From contig NZ_JAGGOI010000061.1 in NCBI RefSeq assembly GCF_018614585.1, positions 1 to 37,822 on the forward strand: 37,822 nt of DNA, written 5' to 3'. The position numbers and the translations under genes are program-made. The stretch is from Streptomyces sp. ISL-1 (lineage in GTDB: Bacteria > Actinomycetota > Actinomycetes > Streptomycetales > Streptomycetaceae). The notes below the pieces were generated by a model that saw nothing but the letters and a program-made list of their open reading frames with translations, was not told where the DNA came from and did no database searches. Of this stretch, positions 25,529 through 33,598 are shown piece after piece (the stretch's first letter is position 1; each line of letters starts with the position of its first letter).

Positions 25529-26251
25529 TCAGTTCCGGTTCATTTCGAAAGAGATCGGTGGCACTGCGACAACCGCTGCGCTCACGGGTCCGGGAAATCT
25601 CGGCCCGGCGGCCACGCGGAGCGCCCGTGCCGCCTCGACCAGCGATGCCCCGGTCGTCATGAGATCGTCCACCAGCACCGCCCGGCCGCTCTCCAGAAGC
25701 CGCCCGCCGCCGGCCGCGACCTCCAGGGCCCCTGCCAGATTCGCCAGCCGCTCGGGCGCCGTGAGGCCGGACTGGTCGGCCACTGCCCGCCACTGCCGCA
25801 GCACCGGGAGCGCCCTCGCCTCGGTCCCCGTACGCCGCAGCTCCCCCGCGGCGGCCAGAGCGATCCGCCGCGCCGCGTCGTGCCCCCGCGCCCTGACCGC
25901 ATGCCGCGCCGACGGCACCGGTACGAGCAGCAGCGGCCCCGCTGCCGCCCGGGCGGCCCGGGGCAGGCCCGCCCGCACCGCCCCGGCGAGCGCGACACCC
26001 AAGGGCCGGGCCAGCCCAAGCGCGCCCCGCTCCTTGTGGGCCAGCAGCACCGCACGTACCGCATCGCCATACGGCGCGGCGGCGTGCACCACCGGCAGGC
26101 CTGCGGGCTCCGGCACCGGCCTCGCCCGGCGCGCTGCCGTGCCGTACAGCGCCGACGCGCATTCCTCGCACAGCGGGGTACGAGGAGTGCCGCAGCCACC
26201 ACAGTCGACCGGGAGCACCAGACCGGAAATTTCCCGCCACCAGCCCCGCAT
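25529..26251 (-). CDS. ComF-family phosphoribosyltransferase-like protein
   Basis: This 240-residue protein has the ComF layout: an N-terminal zinc finger (CGGC and CEEC, Cys17, 20, 28, 31) and a C-terminal phosphoribosyltransferase-like domain with PVPSARHAVRARGHDAARRI and the PRPP-loop motif VLVDDLMTTGAS. In competent bacteria ComF (FwA/GntX type) helps single-stranded DNA uptake, but its role in Streptomyces is not established. I chose ATG 26251; an in-frame GTG three codons upstream (26260) is possible, and neither has a clear ribosome-binding site. Its place between lpqB and hpf is conserved in actinobacteria. Two hairpins upstream suggest its own promoter, near a DnaA-box-like sequence. 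Confidence 0.87.
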   Translation of the reverse strand: MRGWWREISGLVLPVDCGGCGTPRTPLCEECASALYGTAARRARPVPEPAGLPVVHAAAPYGDAVRAVLLAHKERGALGLARPLGVALAGAVRAGLPRAARAAAGPLLLVPVPSARHAVRARGHDAARRIALAAAGELRRTGTEARALPVLRQWRAVADQSGLTAPERLANLAGALEVAAGGGRLLESGRAVLVDDLMTTGASLVEAARALRVAAGPRFPGPVSAAVVAVPPISFEMNRN

Positions 26252-26291
26252 GGCAACCACTGTGCCAACGGCTGGAGCGCCGTGCCACCCC

Positions 26292-26300
26292 TGTGGACAA
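26292..26300 (-). promoter_or_regulatory. DnaA-box-like nonamer upstream of the ComF-like gene
   Basis: On the minus strand this reads TTGTCCACA, a full match to the preferred Streptomyces DnaA box. It is 41 nt before the ComF-like ATG. A single copy can occur by chance, so regulatory binding is only a possibility. Confidence 0.3.
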
Positions 26301-26345
26301 CGCTCCGCGGGCTTTGCCCCCGGACCTCTCCCGAGGCTCTCCCAG

Positions 26346-26370
26346 GCCCTTCTGAGGCCCGCAGAAGGGC
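26346..26370 (-). terminator. Second hairpin between lpqB and the ComF-like gene
   Basis: GCCCTTCTG (26346-26354) and CAGAAGGGC (26362-26370) form a perfect 9-bp stem with a 7-nt loop. Confidence 0.5.
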
Positions 26371-26386
26371 TGTCCTGAAGCCCCAG

Positions 26387-26417
26387 CCCCCTCCGGGTGC
26401 GGTCGGCCCGGAGGGGG
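26387..26417 (-). terminator. Terminator of the mtrA-mtrB-lpqB operon
   Basis: CCCCCTCCGGG (26387-26397) and CCCGGAGGGGG (26407-26417) form a perfect 11-bp stem with a 9-nt loop, 44 nt beyond the lpqB stop. With the second hairpin it makes a tandem terminator. Confidence 0.7.
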
Positions 26418-26461
26418 AAAGGTGCCGAGCCGGACGAGGGGGGGCGTCGAGCCGGCCGCGC

Positions 26462-28312
26462 CTACCCCGGGTAGACCGGCGCCGAGCCGGCCTTCACCAG
26501 CGTCTGCCAGTTGGCGCCGGCCGGGAGTCTCACGATCCCATCGTCCTCGGAGTACGCCACCAGCGGGCGAGTCTCGTCGTCCCACGCCGCGACCGCCTTG
26601 ACCCGGTTCAGCCCCGGCAGCACGCTCACGTCCGAACTCGAGCCGTCCGTCTGCATGTAGCGGACCTGCTGCACCCCGCCGGACTCCTTGCCGACCACCA
26701 CGAGCCTGCTGGGACCGGCCCAGGATACGGCCGTCACCGTCTCCATCTGCGGTGCGGCGGGCCGCAGTTCCGCGACGGACACCACCGGGTTGCCCTTGGG
26801 GCCCGGGCGCTGGACCCGTCCGATCTTCAGCGTGGTCTTCCCGTCCTTCGTCAGCAGCAGCGCGATCCGCACGCCGTCCGCGGAGACCTTCAGCGCCTCA
26901 ATGCGCGCGCCGTCCAGCCCCGGGATGATCTCGACTTTCTGAGGTTTGCCCGCGCCGTCCTCCAGACGCCACAGGGCCGGACGCTCGGGGTCGCGGTCCG
27001 CGACCCACAGATCGCCACGCCCGTCCCAGCTCGGGGCCGAAAGACGGTTGCCGGTGCTCTTGCCGGTGCTCTTCACCACCGCGTCGCCCAGCTTGCTCGG
27101 CCCGGTAATGAACGACACGTACAGGCGGCTGTTGTCCTTCGAGACCGCCGCGGCGGTTCGCTCGTCGCGGGCCACCCCGACCATGCTCATGGGCAGCTGC
27201 CCATTGCCGAACGGCCCTGGCACGTTCTCCGGCTCGCTTATGTCCTTCGCTCCGCCGGCCAGCAGGGCCAGCCGGTGCTTGTCGTCGACGAAGTACTGGT
27301 TGACCGGCCTGCCGGAGACGTGGTCCGGAGCGTAACCCTCCGCCTGGCCGCTGTTGAGCACACACAGCTGCGAGCCGTTCGCACGCTGCAGCTCCACCTG
27401 TTCCACCCTGGTGGACGTCAGATCCTTCAGAGTGAACAGAATCTGGGCGGCCATCTTCACGCACTGCTGGCGGTCCACATTGGACGCCTTCTCATTGAGC
27501 GGCACCTTCAGCGCGTTGCGGTCGTCGAACGCCAGCGCCTTGGTGCCCTTGTTCAGCGTCGTACCGGTCGGGAAGGGCGACTCGACCACTGGCTTCAGCC
27601 AGTTCGTCGGCCCGTCCAGCAGCGCCTTGACCGACTGGGTGACGGGATCCATCCGGGTCACCGGATCCAGCCGCTGCCGCATGTAGACCGGATCGGCCAC
27701 CAGGATGTTCCGCCCGGAGACGAAGTAGTACTTGTTCACCGAGCGGTAGTTGCGCTGGAAGTCGGATGCGCCGAGCACCAGTCCCGGCGGCAGGTTGTCG
27801 ATACGCCACTGCTTGCCGTCCGGACCGTTCTGCTGCGTCAGATGAATGGTCTGGCGGTAGTCGGTGGGCGTAACCGGCTGATAGGCGTGCTGGGTGTCCA
27901 CCGTGGCGATCTGCTTGCCCAGCAGCGGATAGTCGAGACCCGGACTGTCCGCTCCACCCGTGCTTGCCTGTCCGGCGTCCGGTGCGGCCGACAGCACCGT
28001 GGTGCCCGCCTCCGGCCGCCAGTTCCGGGACGTCTCCGGCGTCAGATACGTCCGCGCGGTTGCGAAATTGGCATCGTCGCTGGTCATCGCCTCCAGGAAG
28101 CCGGTGACGACCTCGTCGGGAGTGGCTCCCTTCCGCGGCGGCACGGCGTACACCCGCACCTGGGAGTCCGCGCGCGGGGACGCCTTCACGGCGTGGATGT
28201 CACCGCTGTCGGGCATCGAGGCGCACCCGGCCACCAGCACACTGCCGCAGCCGAGCAGCGCCGACACGCGCAACGCGCCTCGGCGGCCGTTGCGACGGGG
28301 ATCAGCGCCCAC
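26462..28312 (-). CDS. lpqB: LpqB lipoprotein, MtrB-associated
   Basis: This 616-residue exported lipoprotein modulates the MtrAB system in actinobacteria; in mycobacteria LpqB binds the extracellular part of MtrB. It has a basic N-terminus, a hydrophobic stretch and the lipobox LVAGC with Cys30. The next part (CASMPDSGDIHAVKASPRAD and the GFLEAMTSDDANFATARTYL stretch) is the LpqB N-terminal domain, followed by a GerMN-like domain (PVTRMDPVTQSVKALLDGP, VPLNEKASNVDRQQCVKMAA) and a beta-propeller-like C-terminal half with repeated GRGDLWVADRD-type blades. The GTG at 28312 gives a normal signal peptide and lies 11 bp inside the mtrB 3' end, with GGAGG 9-10 nt upstream, so it is translationally coupled to mtrB. 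Tandem hairpins follow the stop. Confidence 0.96.
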   Translation of the reverse strand: MGADPRRNGRRGALRVSALLGCGSVLVAGCASMPDSGDIHAVKASPRADSQVRVYAVPPRKGATPDEVVTGFLEAMTSDDANFATARTYLTPETSRNWRPEAGTTVLSAAPDAGQASTGGADSPGLDYPLLGKQIATVDTQHAYQPVTPTDYRQTIHLTQQNGPDGKQWRIDNLPPGLVLGASDFQRNYRSVNKYYFVSGRNILVADPVYMRQRLDPVTRMDPVTQSVKALLDGPTNWLKPVVESPFPTGTTLNKGTKALAFDDRNALKVPLNEKASNVDRQQCVKMAAQILFTLKDLTSTRVEQVELQRANGSQLCVLNSGQAEGYAPDHVSGRPVNQYFVDDKHRLALLAGGAKDISEPENVPGPFGNGQLPMSMVGVARDERTAAAVSKDNSRLYVSFITGPSKLGDAVVKSTGKSTGNRLSAPSWDGRGDLWVADRDPERPALWRLEDGAGKPQKVEIIPGLDGARIEALKVSADGVRIALLLTKDGKTTLKIGRVQRPGPKGNPVVSVAELRPAAPQMETVTAVSWAGPSRLVVVGKESGGVQQVRYMQTDGSSSDVSVLPGLNRVKAVAAWDDETRPLVAYSEDDGIVRLPAGANWQTLVKAGSAPVYPG

Positions 28313-30323
28313 GAGTCGTGTCCTCCCGGTCCGAAAAAACCTGTGCCGCGGAGTCGTCGAGCCGCTCCCCCGCCTGACGGGCCACAACCCGGGCACCGCT
28401 GCCCGGCAGCGCCGCGGGATCCACGCCGGTCGGGCCCGTACGAGGCGCCACCTGAGCACGCGGCGGTACGGGCAGGGGCAGCCGGTCCGTCACCGACTGT
28501 GCAGGCACGGACGCCAGCAGGTGCCCGCTCACCTTCGGCTCCGCGGACAGGGCACGTTCCCTGTTCCGCCGCGAGTCCTCCGGCTCCAGCGGTATCGGCG
28601 AACCGCGCAGCGGCTCGTCCGCCGTACGCGGCAGCGTCAGCCGGAACTGCGAACCCCCGCCGGGCTCACCCCACGCCTGCAGCCAGCCGCCGTGCAATCG
28701 GGCGTCCTCGACCGCGATGGACAGACCGAGACCGGTGCCGCCAGTGGTCCTGGCACGCGCCGGATCCGCCCGCCAGAAGCGGTTGAACACCCGGGTCGCC
28801 TCCCCTGGCTTCAGTCCTACCCCGTAGTCGCGCACGGCGACCGCGACGGCCCCGCCGGCCACTGCCATCCGCACCACCACGTCCCGGCCCTCGCCGTGCT
28901 CGACGGCGTTGACGACCAGGTTCCGCAGCACACGCTCCACACGCCGGGCGTCGGCCTCCGCCACGACCGGCTGCTCGTCGCCGGTCACTCGTATCCGGCT
29001 GCCCTTGCGCTCGGCCAGCGGCTCGGCGCCGCCGATCACCCGCCGTACCACCTCGCGCAGATCTATCGGCTCAGCCTCCAGGGCCGCCGCTCCCGCGTCG
29101 AAGCGGCTGATCTCGAGCAGATCGGAGAGCAGCGACTCGAAGCGGTCCAGCTGATCCCCGAGCAGCTCGGCGGAGCGCGCCGTCACCGGGTCGAAGTCCT
29201 GCCGCGCCTCATGGATGACATCGGCTGCCATCCGCACGGTCGTCAGCGGAGTACGCAGCTCGTGCGAGACGTCCGAGACGAACCGCCGCTGCATCCGGGA
29301 GAGCTCCTCCAGCTGCTGGATCTTGAGCTGGAGGTTCTGCGCCATCTTGTTGAACGCCTCGCCCAGTCTGGCGATGTCGTCCTCGCCGGTGACCTTCATC
29401 CGCTCCTGGAGGCGGCCCGCGGAGAGCCGCTCGGCGATGCCGGCAGCCATCCGTACGGGCGTGACAATCTGCCGCACCACCAGCCAGGCGATGGCTCCCA
29501 GCAGGACAACCACGAACAGTCCGGCCGTGGCCAGGGTCCCCCTGACCAGGCTGAGCGACTGCTCCTCCTGCGCCAGCGGGAAGAGGTAGTACAGCTCGTA
29601 GGGATCGCCCTCGATGTCGTTCAGCCGTGTGCCGATGACCAGCCCGGGCTCGGGCTCGTGCTCGTCGTTGTTGTACTTGATCCGGAGGTAGGTCTCGTAC
29701 GTCCCGGTCCCCTGGTCGACGGCTTCCCGAAGTCCCTCGGGGATGCTCGCGAAGTCCACGCTCCCCGAGGTCCGGGGCCCGCGGCTGGAACCCGCATCCT
29801 TGGAGCCGGAACTCAGCGCCACCACGTTGAACGCGCCCTGACCACCACTGGCGAGCTGCTCCACCAGGTCGGACCGCCAGGAACTCCGGGCGGTCCTGCC
29901 GTCTGTCGAGGCGCCGTCCTGCCCGCCCGGCCCGACGGGCGCGTTCGCCCTCTCCCGTGCCACGGCGAAACCGCCGGCCGCCTGACTCTGGGCCGCCTTC
30001 CCCTTGGCGTCGAGCAGACCGTTGCGCACCTGGCCAATGACGACGAGGCCGAGCAACAGCACCACGCCGAGCGACATCAGCAGTGTGCCCGCGACCACCC
30101 TGAGCTGGATGTTCCGCCGCCACAGCCGGACAGCCGGCAGCAGCGGACGGCGCACCCAGCGCATGGCGAGCCGGAGGATCGGGCCGCCGGGCGCACTGCC
30201 CTGGGGCAGCCGTCCGCCATGGAACAGGCGGCCGAATCGCGAAGGCTCACGCCCCGGTCCGGCAGCCCGCCCCGTACGGACTCCCGGCTCCCCGGGCTTC
30301 GGAGCAACACTGCCTCGGGGCAT
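28302..30323 (-). CDS. mtrB: MtrB sensor histidine kinase
   Basis: This 673-residue membrane kinase phosphorylates MtrA. It has an N-terminal cytoplasmic stretch, a first transmembrane segment (LRVVAGTLLMSLGVVLLLGL), a long extracellular sensor domain, a second transmembrane segment (GTLATAGLFVVVLLGAIAWL), a HAMP linker (VVRQIVTPVRMAAGIAERLS) and a kinase core. The phospho-acceptor is His354 in DVSHELRTPLTTVR; the N box is LRNLVVNAVEHG, the G boxes are VRDYGVGL and GGTGLGLSI, and the F box is FNRFWR. A Pro-rich tail follows. The ATG 30323 starts 1 nt after the mtrA stop; an earlier ATG (30356) would overlap mtrA and is less likely. Start choice is moderate, function is certain. Confidence 0.97.
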   Translation of the reverse strand: MPRGSVAPKPGEPGVRTGRAAGPGREPSRFGRLFHGGRLPQGSAPGGPILRLAMRWVRRPLLPAVRLWRRNIQLRVVAGTLLMSLGVVLLLGLVVIGQVRNGLLDAKGKAAQSQAAGGFAVARERANAPVGPGGQDGASTDGRTARSSWRSDLVEQLASGGQGAFNVVALSSGSKDAGSSRGPRTSGSVDFASIPEGLREAVDQGTGTYETYLRIKYNNDEHEPEPGLVIGTRLNDIEGDPYELYYLFPLAQEEQSLSLVRGTLATAGLFVVVLLGAIAWLVVRQIVTPVRMAAGIAERLSAGRLQERMKVTGEDDIARLGEAFNKMAQNLQLKIQQLEELSRMQRRFVSDVSHELRTPLTTVRMAADVIHEARQDFDPVTARSAELLGDQLDRFESLLSDLLEISRFDAGAAALEAEPIDLREVVRRVIGGAEPLAERKGSRIRVTGDEQPVVAEADARRVERVLRNLVVNAVEHGEGRDVVVRMAVAGGAVAVAVRDYGVGLKPGEATRVFNRFWRADPARARTTGGTGLGLSIAVEDARLHGGWLQAWGEPGGGSQFRLTLPRTADEPLRGSPIPLEPEDSRRNRERALSAEPKVSGHLLASVPAQSVTDRLPLPVPPRAQVAPRTGPTGVDPAALPGSGARVVARQAGERLDDSAAQVFSDREDTTRGR

Positions 30324-30324
30324 G

Positions 30325-31014
30325 TCAGCTCGGCCCGGCCTTGTAACCGACGCCACGGACGGTCACCACGATCTCCGGGCGCTCGGGGTCCTTCTCGACC
30401 TTGGAACGCAGCCGCTGTACATGCACATTGACCAGCCTCGTGTCCGCGGCGTGGCGGTAGCCCCACACCTGCTCCAGCAGCACCTCGCGGGTGAACACCT
30501 GCCAGGGCTTGCGGGCGAGCGCGACCAGCAGGTCGAACTCGAGCGGGGTCAGGGCGATCGACTGCCCGTCCCGCTTCACGGAGTGACCGGCCACGTCGAT
30601 GACCAGATCCCCGATCGTCAGCTGCTCCGGCGTCGGCTCCTCGGACCTCCTCAGCCGGGCCCGGATCCGGGCGACCAGCTCCTTCGGTTTGAACGGCTTG
30701 ACGATGTAGTCATCGGCCCCGGACTCCAGGCCGACCACCACATCCACGGTGTCGCTCTTGGCGGTGAGCATCACGATCGGCACGCCGGACTCGGCCCTGA
30801 TCAGCCTGCACACCTCGATGCCGTCCCGTCCGGGCAGCATGAGATCCAGCAGTACAAGATCCGGCTTGGCCTCACGGAAAGCGGCAAGTGCCTTGTCGCC
30901 GTCCGCTACGAACGACGGCTCGAAACCTTCACCACGCAGCACAATCCCGAGCATCTCGGCCAGTGCGGTGTCGTCATCGACGACAAGGACTCGTCCCTTC
31001 ATAATCGACATCAT
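30325..31014 (-). CDS. mtrA: MtrA response regulator
   Basis: This 229-residue OmpR-type regulator is phosphorylated by MtrB and controls cell division, development and antibiotic genes in Streptomyces. The receiver begins KGRVLVVDDDTALAEMLGIV; the phospho-acceptor is Asp57 in LVLLDLMLPG, with Thr in VMLTAKS and Lys in YIVKPFKPKE. The winged-helix domain (IALTPLEFDLLVALARKPWQ, then VNVHVQRLRSKVEKDPERP) ends in VVTVRGVGYKAG. The ATG at 31014 is used; a second ATG at 31011 would give the usual Asp56 numbering. The gene begins 4 nt after the mtnA stop, so read-through from mtnA or a promoter inside its 3' end is likely. A candidate MtrA-type direct repeat is just upstream. Confidence 0.97.
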   Translation of the reverse strand: MMSIMKGRVLVVDDDTALAEMLGIVLRGEGFEPSFVADGDKALAAFREAKPDLVLLDLMLPGRDGIEVCRLIRAESGVPIVMLTAKSDTVDVVVGLESGADDYIVKPFKPKELVARIRARLRRSEEPTPEQLTIGDLVIDVAGHSVKRDGQSIALTPLEFDLLVALARKPWQVFTREVLLEQVWGYRHAADTRLVNVHVQRLRSKVEKDPERPEIVVTVRGVGYKAGPS

Positions 31015-31017
31015 CCC

Positions 31018-31044
31018 ATTAGCTAATCGTTACCTGGCGTGACC
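31018..31044. promoter_or_regulatory. Candidate MtrA direct-repeat site upstream of mtrA
   Basis: GTTAC at 31029-31033 and GTGAC at 31039-31043 repeat in direct orientation with a 10-bp period (GTTACCTGGC then GTGACCTGAC). MtrA-type regulators bind direct repeats of about this kind. Next to it is the perfect palindrome ATTAGCTAAT (31018-31027). The elements lie in the 3' end of mtnA and suggest autoregulation; binding is inferred. Confidence 0.45.
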
Positions 31045-32164
31045 TGACACACAGATCCGCTATTCCGCCCCCGGTGACCGGGGACAACGCTCCTTGTTCG
31101 GTGACGATCGCCGTCACCAGATCCGGGGGTGTGACGTCGAACGCCGGGTTGTACGCCTGCGTTCCCAGCGGTGCCACCGGCAGCCCGCTCCCTCCCCCTC
31201 CGGCCGCCGCCATCTGCGGCGAAGTGACCTCCGTCACTTCCTGTCCAGGCCGTTGCTCCACCTCGATCGACGCCCCGTCCGGCGTGCTCAGATCGACCGT
31301 CGTCGTCGGCGCGACGACGATGAAGGGCACGTGGTGGTACTTCGCCAGCACGGCGAGCGGGTAGCTCCCGACCTTGTTCGCCACCGAACCGTCGGCGGCG
31401 ATCCGGTCGGCCCCTATCAGTACGGCATCAACCTCCCCCGCCGCGAACAGCGACCCCGCGGCGTTGTCCGTGAGCAATGTGTACGGCATTCCGCAGCGCG
31501 CCGCCTCATAGGCGGTCAGCCGGGCACCCTGCAGCAGTGGCCTCGTCTCGTCCACCCACAGCCGCCGCAGCCGCCCCGCGCGGTGCGCCGCAAGCGACAC
31601 GGCGAACGCGGTGCCCTCACCCCCGGAGACCAGTGCCCCCGTGTTGCAGTGGGTCAGGATCCGGTGACCGCCACCTGGCAGCAACTCGTCGAGCAGCACC
31701 AGCCCGTGCTCAGCCATGCGGGCGCTGGCCGCTGCATCCTCCTCGTGCAGCCCCCTGGCCGCGGCCAGGGCCGCCTGTCCGGCCTGTTCCGCGTCCGCCC
31801 CCTTCTCCGCCGCGGCCCGGTACGCGGCAGCCGCCTGCCGCACCCCGTACCCCAGGTTCACGGCGGTGGGCCGCGCCTGCTCGAGCAGCCCCACTGCCTC
31901 CTCCACGTCGTAGCCCCGCACAGCGGCAAGGGCCACACCATAAGCGCCCGCGATGCCCAGCAGCGGCGCCCCGCGTACGGCGAGCGTCTGGATCGCCCGC
32001 ACCAGCGCGGGCACATCGGTACAGACCAGCTCGACCTCCTCGATGGGCAGCCGGGTCTGGTCGAGAAGCACCAGCACAGGTCCTTCCGGTGGCTCGTCCC
32101 AGCGCAGCACCGGAAGCATGGGCGGCTCCGCGCCCACCGGGTTTTGTACGAACTGATCAGCCAT
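31019..32164 (-). CDS. mtnA: S-methyl-5-thioribose-1-phosphate isomerase
   Basis: This 381-residue enzyme converts methylthioribose-1-phosphate to methylthioribulose-1-phosphate in the methionine salvage pathway. The eIF2B-like fold is clear: QTLAVRGAPLLGIAGAYGVA near the N-terminus, the catalytic Cys173 in ILTHCNTGAL, and the catalytic Asp253 in IGADRIAADGSVANKVGSYP. The tail PAFDVTPPDLVTAIVTEQG is standard for the family. The start ATG 32164 gives MADQFVQNP; there is no good Shine-Dalgarno, and a CAGACT hexamer 6 nt upstream hints at leaderless translation. It is divergent from the membrane-protein operon and lies 4 nt upstream of mtrA, which may be an operon link. Confidence 0.96.
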   Translation of the reverse strand: MADQFVQNPVGAEPPMLPVLRWDEPPEGPVLVLLDQTRLPIEEVELVCTDVPALVRAIQTLAVRGAPLLGIAGAYGVALAAVRGYDVEEAVGLLEQARPTAVNLGYGVRQAAAAYRAAAEKGADAEQAGQAALAAARGLHEEDAAASARMAEHGLVLLDELLPGGGHRILTHCNTGALVSGGEGTAFAVSLAAHRAGRLRRLWVDETRPLLQGARLTAYEAARCGMPYTLLTDNAAGSLFAAGEVDAVLIGADRIAADGSVANKVGSYPLAVLAKYHHVPFIVVAPTTTVDLSTPDGASIEVEQRPGQEVTEVTSPQMAAAGGGGSGLPVAPLGTQAYNPAFDVTPPDLVTAIVTEQGALSPVTGGGIADLCVRSRQVTIS

Positions 32165-32188
32165 CCGCCCAGTCTGCCCGGTGAGCCA

Positions 32189-32216
32189 CTGACAATGAAG
32201 GTGCGAGGGAGATACA
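32189..32216 (+). promoter_or_regulatory. Weak promoter candidate of the membrane-protein operon
   Basis: CTGACA (32189-32194) and GATACA (32211-32216) are separated by 16 nt. They are only moderate matches. Transcription would start near 32223, inside the next hairpin. Confidence 0.25.
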
Positions 32217-32317
32217 GGGGCCCGCCCACCAGCGGGCCCCGCGTGGCACGATGGCAGCCAACCTGCCGCCCCACTACGGGGACGGGCACCCTGAACGTGC
32301 CGGCTCGCCGAGCCGGC
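32217..32317 (+). other. Two strong hairpins in the 5' leader of the operon
   Basis: GGGGCCCGC (32217-32225) pairs perfectly with GCGGGCCCC (32232-32240), and GCCGGCTC (32299-32306) with GAGCCGGC (32310-32317). The second ends 16 nt before the ribosome-binding site GAGGTGG (32334-32340). They may act as attenuators or operators; no gene precedes them on this strand. Confidence 0.4.
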
Positions 32318-32346
32318 CCCGTGACCAATCCTTGAGGTGGACGACC

Positions 32347-33594
32347 GTGAACGACACTCCGGGCTGGGCCCCGCCCGGATCTGCTCCCTCCGACGGCCAG
32401 GACGGCGGCGTCCCCCAGCCCGCCCCGCCCGCCGACGAGAGCAGCCCCGCCTCGAATTGGTCCAAGGAACAGCCGCCCCCGGGACAGTGGTCCGCGCCGA
32501 CCGCACCGACCGCACCGGGTGCCAACCGCGTCCCTGCGCCGCCGCCACCGCCGCCACCGCCGGCGCCCGGCTGGGGCGGCGGTCAGCCGCGCGGCAGCTG
32601 GGGCCGTCCTCCGGCCGCCAAGCCCGGCGTCATCCCGCTCCGTCCACTGGGCGTCGGCGAGATCCTCGACGGCGCGGTGTCGACCCTGCGCGCCCACTGG
32701 CGGACGGTGCTGGGCATCACGATCACCGTCTCCGTGATCACCGAGATCGGCAACATCCTCGTCGACCGCTACCTGCTCCCCGACCCGCCCGAGGTCAACC
32801 CGGACGCGGACCCGTCGGAGGCCTTGAGGCAGTCGGTCGACTCGCTGCAGTCCAGCCTGATCGCCATGGGCCCGGTGCTGATCATCACGCTGATCGCCAC
32901 GCTCTTCACCACGGCGCTTCTCACCGTGGTGATCAGCCGCTCGGTCCTGGGCCGCCCGGTGACACTCTCCGAGGCCTGGCACGAGGCGCGGCCCCGGCTC
33001 CCCCAACTGCTGGGTCTGACCCTGCTGTTGCCACTCATAAGCGGCGGCATCATGGCCGTGGCGATTCTGCCCGGCCTGCTGCTGGGCGACGGTGGGGGAG
33101 TCGCGCTCTCCGTACTCGCAGGCCTGGCGGCCTGCGTCGTGATCCTCTGGCTGATGATCCGGTTCGCTCTTGCCTCTCCCGCGCTCATGCTGGAACGCCA
33201 AGGCATCGTCGCGTCCCTGCGCCGCTCCGCCAAACTGGTCCAGGGCGCGTGGTGGCGGACCTTTGGCATCGTGGCGCTGACCCTGCTGCTGACCCTGCTC
33301 GTCTCGATGATCATCGCTGTGCCGTTCGCTCTGATCGCATTCGCGGTGGACGGCAGCGGGATCGGCGACCTGTTCGCCGGGACCACCCCTGACTTCGGCT
33401 GGCCGTTCTTGATCATCACGGGCATCGGCTCGGTGATCGCGTCCTCCATCACCTACCCGATCTCCGCCGGCGTGACCGTCCTCCTCTACATCGACCAGCG
33501 CATCCGCCGCGAGGCCCTCGATATCGAACTCGCACGGGCAGCGGGCGTCCCCGGCTACGGCTCCGAGCCCGGCCAGGCCCCCTCCAGGAGCTGA
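32347..33594 (+). CDS. Proline-rich multi-pass membrane protein, GPDPase membrane-domain-like
   Basis: This 415-residue protein opens with about 100 residues rich in Pro, Gly and Ala (including a PPPPPPPP run), then PLRPLGVGEILDGAVSTLRAHW, the start typical of the glycerophosphoryl diester phosphodiesterase membrane domain family. About six transmembrane segments follow, including VLIITLIATLFTTALLTVVI and LLGLTLLLPLISGGIMAVAI, and the conserved late part ASPALMLERQGIVASLRRSA. It contains no catalytic phosphodiesterase domain. It is the first gene of the MoxR-DUF58 operon. The GTG at 32347 has GAGGTGG 6 nt upstream; an in-frame ATG at 32251 would add 32 residues. Function unknown. Confidence 0.82.
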   Translation: MNDTPGWAPPGSAPSDGQDGGVPQPAPPADESSPASNWSKEQPPPGQWSAPTAPTAPGANRVPAPPPPPPPPAPGWGGGQPRGSWGRPPAAKPGVIPLRPLGVGEILDGAVSTLRAHWRTVLGITITVSVITEIGNILVDRYLLPDPPEVNPDADPSEALRQSVDSLQSSLIAMGPVLIITLIATLFTTALLTVVISRSVLGRPVTLSEAWHEARPRLPQLLGLTLLLPLISGGIMAVAILPGLLLGDGGGVALSVLAGLAACVVILWLMIRFALASPALMLERQGIVASLRRSAKLVQGAWWRTFGIVALTLLLTLLVSMIIAVPFALIAFAVDGSGIGDLFAGTTPDFGWPFLIITGIGSVIASSITYPISAGVTVLLYIDQRIRREALDIELARAAGVPGYGSEPGQAPSRS

Positions 33595-33598
33595 TGCG

